Positions 1 to 7,487 of a DNA stretch of 10,855 bases are shown one piece after another. Position numbers and translations under genes: made by a program. The stretch is from Balneolaceae bacterium (lineage in GTDB: Bacteria > Bacteroidota > Rhodothermia > Balneolales > Balneolaceae). The stretch covers positions 1-10,855 of the forward strand of contig SLKH01000147.1 in assembly GCA_007134665.1 (NCBI GenBank). Direction: 5' to 3'. Below the pieces are notes generated by a model. That model did not search any database and was not told where the DNA came from. It saw only the letters and a program-made list of their open reading frames with translations. The first letter of the stretch is position 1, and every line of letters starts with the position of its first letter.

Positions 1-987
1 GCATCACCTGCCGCGACCCTGATCCCATTTAATGTCTGGCCTTTTTACGTGTCGGGATTGGTGATAGGTACAATACCCTTTTTTGAAACAACCCAGCAGG
101 GTGTTGCATTTTTCTTTTCAGCAATCGCATTCAATTTCTATGCGATTTTTGCCATTTTGATCACGCTTTTGTTTGCCTGGGAAAAACTGCCATGGATTCC
201 GGGAAAAAAGATGAGAGAAGCAATACGGCGATCACGTGAAGAGGGGCTGACCGACCGCCCCGGAGCCACACCTATGGCAGCGGATGAACTTACGGTTCAG
301 AAAGTACCTGAGAATTATAAACCGGGACTTATCGATTTTTTCGGGCCGATCGGAGCCCTGCTGGGAGTGGCCATCATCCCGTATATCGTGACCTATTTTT
401 TTATGGGCAGGCACGACGACCCTCTTCTTCTCATTGCTGAGGCTTTCGTCGCAGCAGTACTTACCGGGCTGATTATCGCCATAGGGAAAGGTATGACACT
501 TCAGGACGCCATCGGCGGATTTGTGGATGGCTGCAAGGGTGTAACCATCGGTGCGATTATCCTTGCATTGGCCGTATCACTGAAAGAAGTAGCCGATTCG
601 GTCGGTACAGCCGAATATGTCGTTGCCATATCCGGTGATATTATACTGCCAAAACTGCTGCCCGGGCTGTTAATGGTACTTTGCATGCTGATTGCATTTT
701 CCACCGGAACATCATGGGGTACCTATGCAGTCGTCTTCCCGGTAGCGATCCCTTTGGCATGGGCAGTGGTGCCCGACCCATTTTTTCTGAAACTCTGTTT
801 TGCTGCGGTTGTCGGAGGTAGTGTATTCGGAGATCAATGTTCCCCGATTTCCGATACGACTATTCTGTCTTCACTTGCCACCGGCTGCGACCTGATGGAT
901 CACGTCTATACCCAATTCCCGTTAGCAATCACAGCCGGTATTTTAGCAATGATAACCTATGCCGGCCTCGTCATCGTTTTTGTTTAA
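1..987 (+). CDS. Na+/H+ antiporter, NhaC family (C-terminal part, 5' end outside window)
   Basis: Integral inner-membrane cation/proton antiporter that would exchange Na+ for H+ in pH and sodium homeostasis. The reading frame is open from base 1, so the start lies upstream; 328 residues are visible, about two thirds of a usual NhaC-family protein. The fragment opens with a S-P-A-A-T-L-I-P-F-N motif. It continues as several hydrophobic segments broken by one hydrophilic loop (about residues 60-110) rich in Lys, Arg and Glu. Two motifs typical of the family follow: AFSTGTSWGT near residues 232-241 and GDQCSPISDTT near 277-287, both in the ion-path region of this family. A GTG at position 49 is internal to the conserved region and is not the start. 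The stop is 18 bases from the stop of the convergent Dabb gene, with no clear terminator between. The exact ion specificity cannot be read from sequence. Confidence 0.9.
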   Translation, partial: ASPAATLIPFNVWPFYVSGLVIGTIPFFETTQQGVAFFFSAIAFNFYAIFAILITLLFAWEKLPWIPGKKMREAIRRSREEGLTDRPGATPMAADELTVQKVPENYKPGLIDFFGPIGALLGVAIIPYIVTYFFMGRHDDPLLLIAEAFVAAVLTGLIIAIGKGMTLQDAIGGFVDGCKGVTIGAIILALAVSLKEVADSVGTAEYVVAISGDIILPKLLPGLLMVLCMLIAFSTGTSWGTYAVVFPVAIPLAWAVVPDPFFLKLCFAAVVGGSVFGDQCSPISDTTILSSLATGCDLMDHVYTQFPLAITAGILAMITYAGLVIVFV

Positions 988-1005
988 GAATTCAGTCAAC
1001 TTCAA

Positions 1006-1404
1006 TCAGTTTCCTGGTGTAATCGCATCATAGACCGTCACATTATCCCAGAGATGTGAATTCGTCTCTACGAATGCTGTGTGTATCGGATGAACCTGGT
1101 ATTCATGTTCTGCCGCTTCATCAGCAAACACAAACGTAATGGAATAATCATAACTCGAATCGATGACACCACGTTCTTCCGTTGCTGCCGGAACTCCAAT
1201 CCACCCGTGCTGAATCTGGGGTATCTCTTTTAGTTTTTTGAGTTCCTGATAAAATTCACGACTCTGTTCTTCGGTAACTTCATCATGAAACCAAAAAAAG
1301 ACCGTGTGAACAAGGGCCTTTTCACCGGAACTTTGGCCTTCTGCAGTTACAGCAGCCATGGCTGCAATTCCGATAAACAAGCTGAGGATGATTAACATTT
1401 TCAT
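1006..1404 (-). CDS. Exported Dabb-domain protein (dimeric alpha/beta-barrel)
   Basis: 132-residue protein. Residues 1-22 look like a Sec signal peptide: Lys at position 2, then a hydrophobic run, then an Ala-rich stretch ending V-T-A before EGQSS. Residues 30-127 match the Dabb (stress-responsive A/B barrel) fold. It begins with the strand LVHTVFFWF, followed by an acidic helix (EEQSREFYQELKKL), and has the characteristic HPIHTAFVE segment at 105-113. Family members form ferredoxin-like dimers. A few are cyclases or heme or polyketide enzymes, but most have no known reaction, and none can be assigned here. The ATG at 1404 has no ribosome-binding site. A second Met at residue 3 would change little. 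The gene stands alone, convergent with the antiporter and divergent from the kinase gene. Confidence 0.8.
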   Translation of the reverse strand: MKMLIILSLFIGIAAMAAVTAEGQSSGEKALVHTVFFWFHDEVTEEQSREFYQELKKLKEIPQIQHGWIGVPAATEERGVIDSSYDYSITFVFADEAAEHEYQVHPIHTAFVETNSHLWDNVTVYDAITPGN

Positions 1405-1556
1405 ATCGTATTTTTATTAAAGTTATATGGGTGTATCAAAATTTATCTCTGATGCGTCACAATGTAATCCATTTTGATTAATTGATAAAATCGATCTTTA
1501 TTAATAATCCGAATGAATCTTCCAATCAATTATGCACAACTTATAATCTGCCTCTT
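1405..1556. promoter_or_regulatory. Divergent intergenic region between Dabb gene and kinase gene
   Basis: This AT-rich 152-base gap should carry promoters for both flanking genes. An 8-base perfect inverted repeat, ATCAAAAT (1435-1442) and ATTTTGAT (1471-1478), lies in its centre; at this AT content it could be chance. A consensus-like TATAAT is at 1542-1547, ten bases before the ATG at 1557, with only a poor -35 partner (TTCCAA at 1520-1525, 16-base spacing). If it were used, the kinase mRNA would be almost leaderless. No ribosome-binding site is visible for either gene. Confidence 0.3.
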
Positions 1557-3164
1557 ATGCCTCACTTATCAAAATCCATAATAGAGTTCATGAAGAGGCC
1601 GGATTCTTATCCGCACAGTCCCGATACTGTTGAGCATATTCAAACACATATTTCTCATGTCTTCATCGCCTCACCCTTTGTCTATAAAATTAAAAAGCCA
1701 CTTGACCTCGGGTTTCTCGATTTCAGCACGCTTGAAAAAAGAAAATATTACTGTCACCGTGAACTGGAGTTAAACCGCCGGTTGTGTGATCATATTTACC
1801 TTGAAGTTACACATCTTGTTCACTCTGGTAACACCTATCAGTTTGCTTCTGATAACCTTAAATCAGGCAAACCGATTGAATACATCGTTAAAATGAAGCA
1901 GTTAAAAAGAGAAAACTTTTTAATCGGATTCGTGAAAAAGGGGGATTTAAAAAAAGAGCACCTTGAACGTGTTGCCAGGAAGCTGCACCGGTTTTATTCC
2001 GGCCAATCACCTGACACGAAAATTCTTAATTATGGTGATCCGGAGAAGATCCTTTATAACACTGATGAAAACTTTAATCAGACCAGGGATTTCATTGGTA
2101 AAACCATCAGCCGCCAGGCATTTCATTCCATCCATCAGTTTACCAACAGTTTTCTTGACATGCATAAAGCCTTGTTCAGAAAACGGATTGAAGAACACCG
2201 GATTGTTGATGGCCATGGCGACCTTCACCTGGAGCACATCAACCTGACGGATAATTCAATTTGTATCTATGACTGTATTGAATTCAACGAGCGGTTTCGG
2301 TATCAGGATATTGCGGCTGACCTGGCATTTCTTGCAATGGATCTCGATTTTCATCAGTTACAAAACGAGAGCCGTTATTTTATGAACCTGATGTCGGAAC
2401 TGTTACATGACCCAGACTTGTTGGCCCTGGCTGATTTCTATAAATGTTACCGGGCTTATGTTCGTGGAAAAGTAAAGAGTTTCGAAAGTGATGAAGGAGA
2501 CGTTTCAACCCCAGAACAAAAAAAAACAGCGAATAAAGCAGAACGATATTTTCGTCTTTCCCTTTATTATGCATTATTCGGATCAAAACCCATGATATAT
2601 CTCTTTATGGGGCGTGTAGCCAGCGGGAAAAGTACACTTGCAAAACGGTTGGCAAAGGATACCGGTATACACAGCTTTTCAACCGATATTCTTCGAAAAA
2701 AAATTGCGGGCCTCCCATTAACCAAACGGTTACCGGATCGTGACCGAACCGCCCTCTACAGCGAAGTCATGTCAGACAAAACCTACCAAAATCTCTGTGA
2801 ACGGGGTGTTGAGGAAATAAGAAACGGCCGAAGTGTTATACTGGATGGTACTTTTGCCAGCAAAAAAAAACGAAGGGAGCTGACGGATTACTTCGAAGAA
2901 CATGATATTGAATATCTATATGTAGAACCTATAGCAGACAAAAATATCCGCATGGATCGTTTGCATGACCGCAATCAAGGTCAAGCAGTGATTTCCGATG
3001 CCCGGCTGGATGATATGGATATGCTTGATGAACGATATGAAAATCCTGATGAATTGGATCCAATTCACTATCTGCAAATCAGTACCTCAGGTGATCTTAA
3101 TATCAGTTTGAAAGAACTATATTCCTGTCTGATAACAAGAAACCTCGATAAAGGAAAAATATAG
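1557..3164 (+). CDS. Bifunctional aminoglycoside-phosphotransferase-like / AAA P-loop kinase protein
   Basis: Cytoplasmic 535-residue protein fusing two ATP-using domains, an arrangement seen in many bacteria (COG2187-like followed by COG0645-like). Residues 1-340 resemble APH-type kinases: the N-terminus has HIQTHISHVF and KKPLDLGFLDFSTLEKR, the catalytic loop is HGDLHLEHINL (220-230), and the metal-binding region is YDCIEFN (238-244). Residues 345-535 form a P-loop kinase with Walker A GRVASGKST (352-360) and a downstream ILDGTF strand (428-433). Substrates of this family are unknown, and there is no reason to infer drug resistance. The ATG at 1557 is preferred because relatives begin close to the S-Y-P-H motif. 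A TTG at 1482 would add 25 residues of low-complexity lead without a better ribosome-binding site. In the catalytic loop, the usual Asn of HxDxxxxN is His227. The 3' end faces the glycosylase gene. Confidence 0.85.
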   Translation: MPHLSKSIIEFMKRPDSYPHSPDTVEHIQTHISHVFIASPFVYKIKKPLDLGFLDFSTLEKRKYYCHRELELNRRLCDHIYLEVTHLVHSGNTYQFASDNLKSGKPIEYIVKMKQLKRENFLIGFVKKGDLKKEHLERVARKLHRFYSGQSPDTKILNYGDPEKILYNTDENFNQTRDFIGKTISRQAFHSIHQFTNSFLDMHKALFRKRIEEHRIVDGHGDLHLEHINLTDNSICIYDCIEFNERFRYQDIAADLAFLAMDLDFHQLQNESRYFMNLMSELLHDPDLLALADFYKCYRAYVRGKVKSFESDEGDVSTPEQKKTANKAERYFRLSLYYALFGSKPMIYLFMGRVASGKSTLAKRLAKDTGIHSFSTDILRKKIAGLPLTKRLPDRDRTALYSEVMSDKTYQNLCERGVEEIRNGRSVILDGTFASKKKRRELTDYFEEHDIEYLYVEPIADKNIRMDRLHDRNQGQAVISDARLDDMDMLDERYENPDELDPIHYLQISTSGDLNISLKELYSCLITRNLDKGKI

Positions 3165-3201
3165 TCACTGATTGTATCAAATCTCCGGCATTCCTGACTA
3201 T

Positions 3202-3235
3202 AAAAAGATGATCAGCCTTTATTCATCAGTTTTTT
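3202..3235. terminator. Possible bidirectional terminator between convergent genes
   Basis: GATGA (3207-3211) and TCATC (3223-3227) form a 5-base-pair stem with an 11-base loop. The stem is flanked by five A (3202-3206) on one side and six T (3230-3235) on the other, so a hairpin plus U-tract is read on both strands. It sits between the kinase stop and the glycosylase gene and overlaps the last codons of the latter. The stem is short and AT-rich, so this is a weak call that rests mainly on its position. Confidence 0.35.
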
Positions 3236-3892
3236 CACCTGACTGCGAAACTTTGGAGCTCCGCCATTCGCCGGGTGACGTACCTGGATATGTTCAATCC
3301 CAAGCTTTTCAAGGCTTTCTTCACACTTTCTGCCGACAGCGATCGGTTGTGCATCCGGAAATAAATTCAAAAATGGTTTTAACAAGTCCAGTCCTGCATC
3401 CATTTCCGGCTGGGTTGGGGTTCGATTACTCAAAAACCCTTTACTTCTGTTGAAAGGGTGCCAGGGAACCGCATTCCACAAAACAACATCGTAGGGGTCA
3501 ATTCCCAGGTCAATCAGTGCACCCCACATAATTGTGGCTGTCGGTTCACTCATCCCAAGAGGATTGACCTTCTTTAAACTCGTGCGTTCCGGCTGAATAC
3601 CCCGAAAAACATGATCCGGCAATACCCCATATTTTTCCTCTTGGTGGCCGAGAAGAATTCGTTCAGATGTCATCGCAATACCGGTAAAATGTCCGCCCTG
3701 GTAACCGAGTGCCTCGGCAATAAACAGCCAGGAGGCTCTCCCCATTCGTTCCGCAAGATACGTTTCAAACTGGCGCTTCCTTATAAGAGGAGCATCCCTG
3801 GAAACGTCATGCTGCGGATCCACATCGAACCAGGGGTTAAACAGGTTTGAATTCGGGGTATCTTTAAGTTGTTCAATAAAACTATTGATCAC
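3212..3892 (-). CDS. Uracil-DNA glycosylase superfamily protein
   Basis: Predicted 226-residue cytoplasmic base-excision-repair protein that would remove uracil or a related damaged base from DNA. Visible family features are FIAEALGYQGGHFTG (57-71), corresponding to the water-activating GEAPGY-type motif; the strand VVLWNAVPWHP (136-146) with Asn140, equivalent to the base-recognition strand; and VRHPANGGAPKF (204-215), the DNA-intercalating loop of the H-P type. No Fe-S cysteine set is seen (one Cys, residue 190). The first motif departs from the usual G-E-A-P-G-Y (here A-E-A-L-G-Y), so activity or specificity may differ. The start is a GTG at 3892; nearby ATGs upstream are in another frame. 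It lies 25 bases after the recQ stop on the same strand, so co-transcription is likely. Subfamily is uncertain. Confidence 0.7.
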   Translation of the reverse strand: MINSFIEQLKDTPNSNLFNPWFDVDPQHDVSRDAPLIRKRQFETYLAERMGRASWLFIAEALGYQGGHFTGIAMTSERILLGHQEEKYGVLPDHVFRGIQPERTSLKKVNPLGMSEPTATIMWGALIDLGIDPYDVVLWNAVPWHPFNRSKGFLSNRTPTQPEMDAGLDLLKPFLNLFPDAQPIAVGRKCEESLEKLGIEHIQVRHPANGGAPKFRSQVKKLMNKG

Positions 3893-3917
3893 GGCTTTAC
3901 TTCGATCTTCATTATCA

Positions 3918-6092
3918 TTACTTGTTGTTCGCCAAATAATAGAGCTGCATAACCCTCAGTTCACTGTAATCAACACTTTTATTGAGGTCTTCATAAATCG
4001 GTTTCAATAATTCCGGCCCATTTTTTTTCATTGCTTTTATCACTTCATCTTTTTTACGCTCTGAGAGAGTTGATGCAGCCAGTAGGCCTTCAGGTGACAG
4101 GTCAAAACCTTCATCATAATATTTTTTCAGGTTAGCAAGGATTGTTGCCACTTTAACTCCGTTCTGTTCTGCAAGGTGCTCAATCGACTTACCAGAATTA
4201 TACTCTTCTCCCACCCGGTGATGTTTTTTCTTATCTGAATGACGAATTTTCTTCTTTTCAATATCCTTACTGCGTTCTTTAATTCCTTTTTCATCCGCAT
4301 ATTTTCTAATCAAATCCAGAAATTCCCTTCCGTATTTCTTCTCCTTGGCACTGCCTACACCGTATATTTGCAACAGGCTTTCAGAATCCTGCGGATAATA
4401 ATACGACATCTCCATCAGCGTGGTATCCGGGAAAATCACATATGGTGGAATACCCTGTTCATCTGCAATTTCTTTTCTTTTTTTCCGAAGCCTTTCAAAA
4501 AGAGATTCATCATATCGGTTCTCCACCTCACTGCTGGTTCGTTCCACTGCTTTTCCATCAATGGCTGCCTGAGTCCGGTCAAGAATCCCTTCAACCCGCT
4601 GCGTACCCTTTAATACCTCTTTTGCTTCTGCCTGCAATTTCAGGCTCCCGTATTTAGGGTCCTTTTTCATGTACCCCTTACGAATAAGCAATCGGGAAAG
4701 CTGGGTCCATTGATCCCTGTTCCACTCTTTGCCAATGCCATGAGTCGACAATTCCGTATGACCGTTTTCTAATATTTTCTTCTGATGAGACCCTCTCAGT
4801 ACATCCGTTACATAATTTATTCCATACCGCTCTTCAATCCTCACAACACATGAAAGGAATTTTTGCGCTTGCTCGGTCAGATCTTCCTTTTCGCTGTCAA
4901 GGGCAAGGCAGTTATCACACATCCCGCAGTTGTCCTTTTTATAAGTTTCACCAAAATATGCCATTAGTGGCACCCTTCGACATTCCGTAGTCTCCAGGTA
5001 ATCAAGCAGATTATCCAAATGCTTTTTGGCAACACTTTTTTCCGGCTCTTCTTTCTGGTTGATAAAATAATTGATCTTTTGCGTATCGGAATGACTGAAC
5101 AGCAAAAGGCAATCCGCTCTTAATCCATCCCTTCCGGCCCGGCCGATCTGCTGGTAATAAGACTCAATATTCTGTGGCATATCGTGATGCAGTACAAACC
5201 GCACATCCGGTTTGTTGATTCCCATTCCGAATGCAATTGTTGCCACAATGATATCTGCATCATCCCGGATAAACGCTTCCTGGTTTCGTGTTCTTTCCCT
5301 TTCAGATAACCCGGCGTGATATGGCTTGACTGCATACCCTTCATCCTTCAAATCCAGGTAAAGTTCATCCACCTGCCGCCGTGAAAAACAATAGATGATA
5401 CCTGACTGATTTTTCCGTGTATAAAGAAAATCAAGTACCTGTTCCACCGGATCGTCTTTATCCGCAATTTTCAAAAAAAGATTCTTGCGATCGAAACTCG
5501 CAACGAACGTCTGTGAATCTTTCATCTCAAGAATCTGCCGGATGTCTTCACGAACCCTGGGGGTTGCTGTTGCAGTCAATGCCAGGCAAACAGCATCCGG
5601 GAAATCTTTACGAACTTCTGCAAGCTGACGGTACTCAGGCCGGAAATCGTGCCCCCATTCCGAAATACAATGGGCTTCATCAATCGTAAAACAATCAATC
5701 TTTACCTGTGCCAACAAGTTTCTTGTTCTCGGCATAAGAAGTGTTTCAGGGGCAAGGTAAAGTAGATTTGTTTCTCCATTCCTGACTTTTCTGACATTCT
5801 CTTCGTACTCTTCAGGTGTCAGTGAGCTGTTAAGGAATAGTGCCGGAATATTAAATTCATGCAGTTGTTCCACCTGGTCTTTCATCAGAGAAATCAAAGG
5901 GGAAATTACAATCGTCAACCCGTCAAATAAAAGTGCAGGAATCTGGTAACAGAGTGATTTCCCTCCACCCGTGGGCATGATAACAAGTGTATCATTTTTA
6001 TTCAGAACCTTTCGGATTACCTCTTCCTGAAGAGGCCGAAAATTTTCATATCCGAATGTCTCTTGAAGTACTTTCCTGGCAGATTGACTCAT
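3918..6092 (-). CDS. recQ: ATP-dependent DNA helicase RecQ
   Basis: 3'-to-5' superfamily-2 DNA helicase of 724 residues that unwinds forks and recombination intermediates. Helicase motifs are intact: FRPLQEE (18-24), Walker A TGGGKS (41-46), DEAH (138-141), TATATP (173-178), and the motif VI arginine finger in QIGRAGRDG (315-323). The RecQ zinc subdomain supplies Cys371, Cys389, Cys392 and Cys395. A winged-helix RQC region follows (about 400-500), then an HRDC domain (about 530-600, with YGVGSAKEKKYG). A Lys-rich linker leads to a C-terminal helix-turn-helix extension (about 620-720, with SIEHLAEQNGVKVATI), longer than the roughly 610-residue E. coli enzyme. The ATG at 6092 has no ribosome-binding site, but an AT-rich leader precedes it. 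First gene of a probable pair with the glycosylase gene. Confidence 0.97.
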   Translation of the reverse strand: MSQSARKVLQETFGYENFRPLQEEVIRKVLNKNDTLVIMPTGGGKSLCYQIPALLFDGLTIVISPLISLMKDQVEQLHEFNIPALFLNSSLTPEEYEENVRKVRNGETNLLYLAPETLLMPRTRNLLAQVKIDCFTIDEAHCISEWGHDFRPEYRQLAEVRKDFPDAVCLALTATATPRVREDIRQILEMKDSQTFVASFDRKNLFLKIADKDDPVEQVLDFLYTRKNQSGIIYCFSRRQVDELYLDLKDEGYAVKPYHAGLSERERTRNQEAFIRDDADIIVATIAFGMGINKPDVRFVLHHDMPQNIESYYQQIGRAGRDGLRADCLLLFSHSDTQKINYFINQKEEPEKSVAKKHLDNLLDYLETTECRRVPLMAYFGETYKKDNCGMCDNCLALDSEKEDLTEQAQKFLSCVVRIEERYGINYVTDVLRGSHQKKILENGHTELSTHGIGKEWNRDQWTQLSRLLIRKGYMKKDPKYGSLKLQAEAKEVLKGTQRVEGILDRTQAAIDGKAVERTSSEVENRYDESLFERLRKKRKEIADEQGIPPYVIFPDTTLMEMSYYYPQDSESLLQIYGVGSAKEKKYGREFLDLIRKYADEKGIKERSKDIEKKKIRHSDKKKHHRVGEEYNSGKSIEHLAEQNGVKVATILANLKKYYDEGFDLSPEGLLAASTLSERKKDEVIKAMKKNGPELLKPIYEDLNKSVDYSELRVMQLYYLANNK

Positions 6093-6201
6093 GTAATAAA
6101 AAAAGTTTCATGTTAACACCGGGTCAATATCGTTGATTTCACCGGAATTTATTCTGTTCTATTTGATAAGATCGGTCAGATTTAAAATCCTTACAGAACT
6201 T

Positions 6202-6220
6202 ATTTCAAACAGTTTGAAAT
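6202..6220. repeat. 19-base perfect dyad, operator-like
   Basis: ATTTCAAAC (6202-6210) and GTTTGAAAT (6212-6220) are exact reverse complements around a single central A. The arms abut too closely for an RNA hairpin, and no T-run follows on either strand that would suggest a terminator. The geometry fits the binding site of a dimeric regulator. It is 110 bases upstream of the recQ start and about 158 upstream of ilvE. No known regulator motif is assigned. Confidence 0.45.
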
Positions 6221-6280
6221 TTAACTAATCTCTCATAATCAAAATGAGCAGATTTGTTTCTTTATGAAAGGAAAAATCAC

Positions 6281-6335
6281 TAAGATAACTTTTTCAATTG
6301 AACTTCGCTCTTTTTGCAAAAAACACGTTATCTTA
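6281..6335. repeat. Nested inverted repeats upstream of ilvE
   Basis: The outer arms TAAGATAAC (6281-6289) and GTTATCTTA (6327-6335) are a perfect 9-base inverted repeat with 37 bases between. The spacer holds two complete palindromes, TTCAATTGAA (6293-6302) and TTTTTGCAAAAA (6311-6322). The block ends 42 bases before the ilvE ATG, where a promoter, operator or leader structure would be expected. The inner palindromes are AT-rich, so chance contributes; the combination is less easily dismissed. Confidence 0.4.
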
Positions 6336-6377
6336 AGAATTTATTACGCAGTAAACACTGAACCCGACTTATAATTC

Positions 6378-7448
6378 ATGAGTATAAAAATTACTCCTGT
6401 TGCAAACAGCAGAATTTCTGCAGTAAATTTTGACAACCTCGATTTTGGGAGAACTTTCTCTGATCATATGTTTGAAATGATCTGGCAAAATGGAGCGTGG
6501 CAAAAACCTAAAATTTTGCCATACGGGCCGGTATCATTTACACCGGCCCTGCAGTCGCTTCATTACGGCCAATCCGTATTTGAGGGAATGAAGGCATATT
6601 ACGTGGATGAAAATACGATCAACCTTTTCCGTCCCGAGGACCATCACCGAAGGTTAAACCTTTCGAGTAAACGCCTTTGTGTTCCCGAAACTGATTACGA
6701 CACATTCATTTCGGGCCTTGAAGAACTCCTGAAAATTGACTCCAAATGGGTTCCCAAAAAGCATGGCCAGGCACTATATGTGAGGCCGCTTGTTTTTGCA
6801 TCCGAAGAATTTATTGCAGCAAAAGCTGCTGATAAATATCATTTTTATATCATTACATCTCCGGTTGCAGCATATTACAAGGAAGGGTTCAGCCCGGTTT
6901 CACTCACCACAGCGGAGGGTTTTGTCCGCGCCGTAAAAGGGGGTACAGGAGAAGCCAAGACTGCCGGCAACTATGCAGCCAGCTTTATGCCGGCTCAACT
7001 GGCTGCAAAAAAAGGCTTCACCCAGGTCCTTTGGCTTGATGCCATTGAGAACAGGTATGTCGAAGAAGTTGGCACCATGAATATCTTTTTCAAAATTAAT
7101 GGTAAACTGATAACACCGGAATTATCAGGATCTGTGCTGAACGGTATAACAAGGAGGTCTGTCATCGAAATTGCAAAAAATAATGGAATACCCATTGAGG
7201 AAAAACGGATAACCATTGATGAAGTTTTCGAAGCCGGAGAAAAAGGAATCCTTGAAGAGGTATTTGGATCCGGAACTGCGGCTGTGATATCACCGGTTAA
7301 GCTGATACACCACCAGGGAAAACAGGTAGAGATAGGAGATGGCAGGATCGGTGAAACTGCCAGAAAAATGTTTGATACCATTACCGGTATTCAATATGGT
7401 AAGATCAGGGATACATACGGCTGGACACACCCGGTAAAAATTCAATAG
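6378..7448 (+). CDS. ilvE: Branched-chain-amino-acid aminotransferase
   Basis: Cytoplasmic PLP-dependent fold-IV transaminase (356 residues, usual length) that interconverts Leu, Ile and Val with their 2-oxo acids using glutamate/2-oxoglutarate, the last step of their synthesis. It belongs to the longer type II group that includes the mitochondrial enzymes. Seen directly are LHYGQSVFEGMKAY (61-74), LFRPEDHHRRLN (83-94), YVRPLVFA (134-141), the PLP lysine Lys194 in GGTGEAKTAGNY, EEVGTMNIFF (229-238) with Glu230, and EVFGSGTAAVISPV (294-307) that grips the cofactor phosphate. The mammalian CxxC redox pair in the last motif is absent. The ATG at 6378 gives the standard N-terminus; no ribosome-binding site precedes it. 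No other ilv or leu gene is adjacent, so it appears monocistronic, with its own upstream region. Confidence 0.96.
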   Translation: MSIKITPVANSRISAVNFDNLDFGRTFSDHMFEMIWQNGAWQKPKILPYGPVSFTPALQSLHYGQSVFEGMKAYYVDENTINLFRPEDHHRRLNLSSKRLCVPETDYDTFISGLEELLKIDSKWVPKKHGQALYVRPLVFASEEFIAAKAADKYHFYIITSPVAAYYKEGFSPVSLTTAEGFVRAVKGGTGEAKTAGNYAASFMPAQLAAKKGFTQVLWLDAIENRYVEEVGTMNIFFKINGKLITPELSGSVLNGITRRSVIEIAKNNGIPIEEKRITIDEVFEAGEKGILEEVFGSGTAAVISPVKLIHHQGKQVEIGDGRIGETARKMFDTITGIQYGKIRDTYGWTHPVKIQ

Positions 7449-7487
7449 ATCGTTGAATCAAAATGCATCTGTAATATCCTGGCCGGT

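Larger units (their letters stand above)
6093..6377. promoter_or_regulatory. Divergent recQ-ilvE intergenic region
   Basis: 285 AT-rich bases with no supportable gene, which must hold promoters for recQ (leftward) and ilvE (rightward). I could not identify a convincing sigma-70 or Bacteroidota-type (TTG plus TAnnTTTG) promoter pair. The region is instead marked by several inverted repeats, listed separately: a 19-base dyad at 6202-6220 and a nested set at 6281-6335. A TATAAT at 6370-6375 ends two bases before the ilvE ATG and is too close to be its -10 element. Confidence 0.4.

Noticed and set aside
4239..4613. 124-codon open frame on the plus strand
   Set aside because: It is antisense to the HRDC/C-terminal part of recQ and has composition typical of a shadow frame.
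1557..6092. Kinase, glycosylase and RecQ helicase as a defence island
   Set aside because: The kinase gene is convergent and not co-transcribed. RecQ has the full housekeeping architecture, and no nuclease, toxin or sensor effector is present.
6370..6375. Perfect TATAAT just before the ilvE start
   Set aside because: It ends two bases before the ATG, so transcription would begin inside the gene, and no -35 element is at the right distance.
6995..7381. 128-codon open frame on the minus strand
   Set aside because: It lies opposite ilvE, covering conserved catalytic motifs of that gene, and has no family features.
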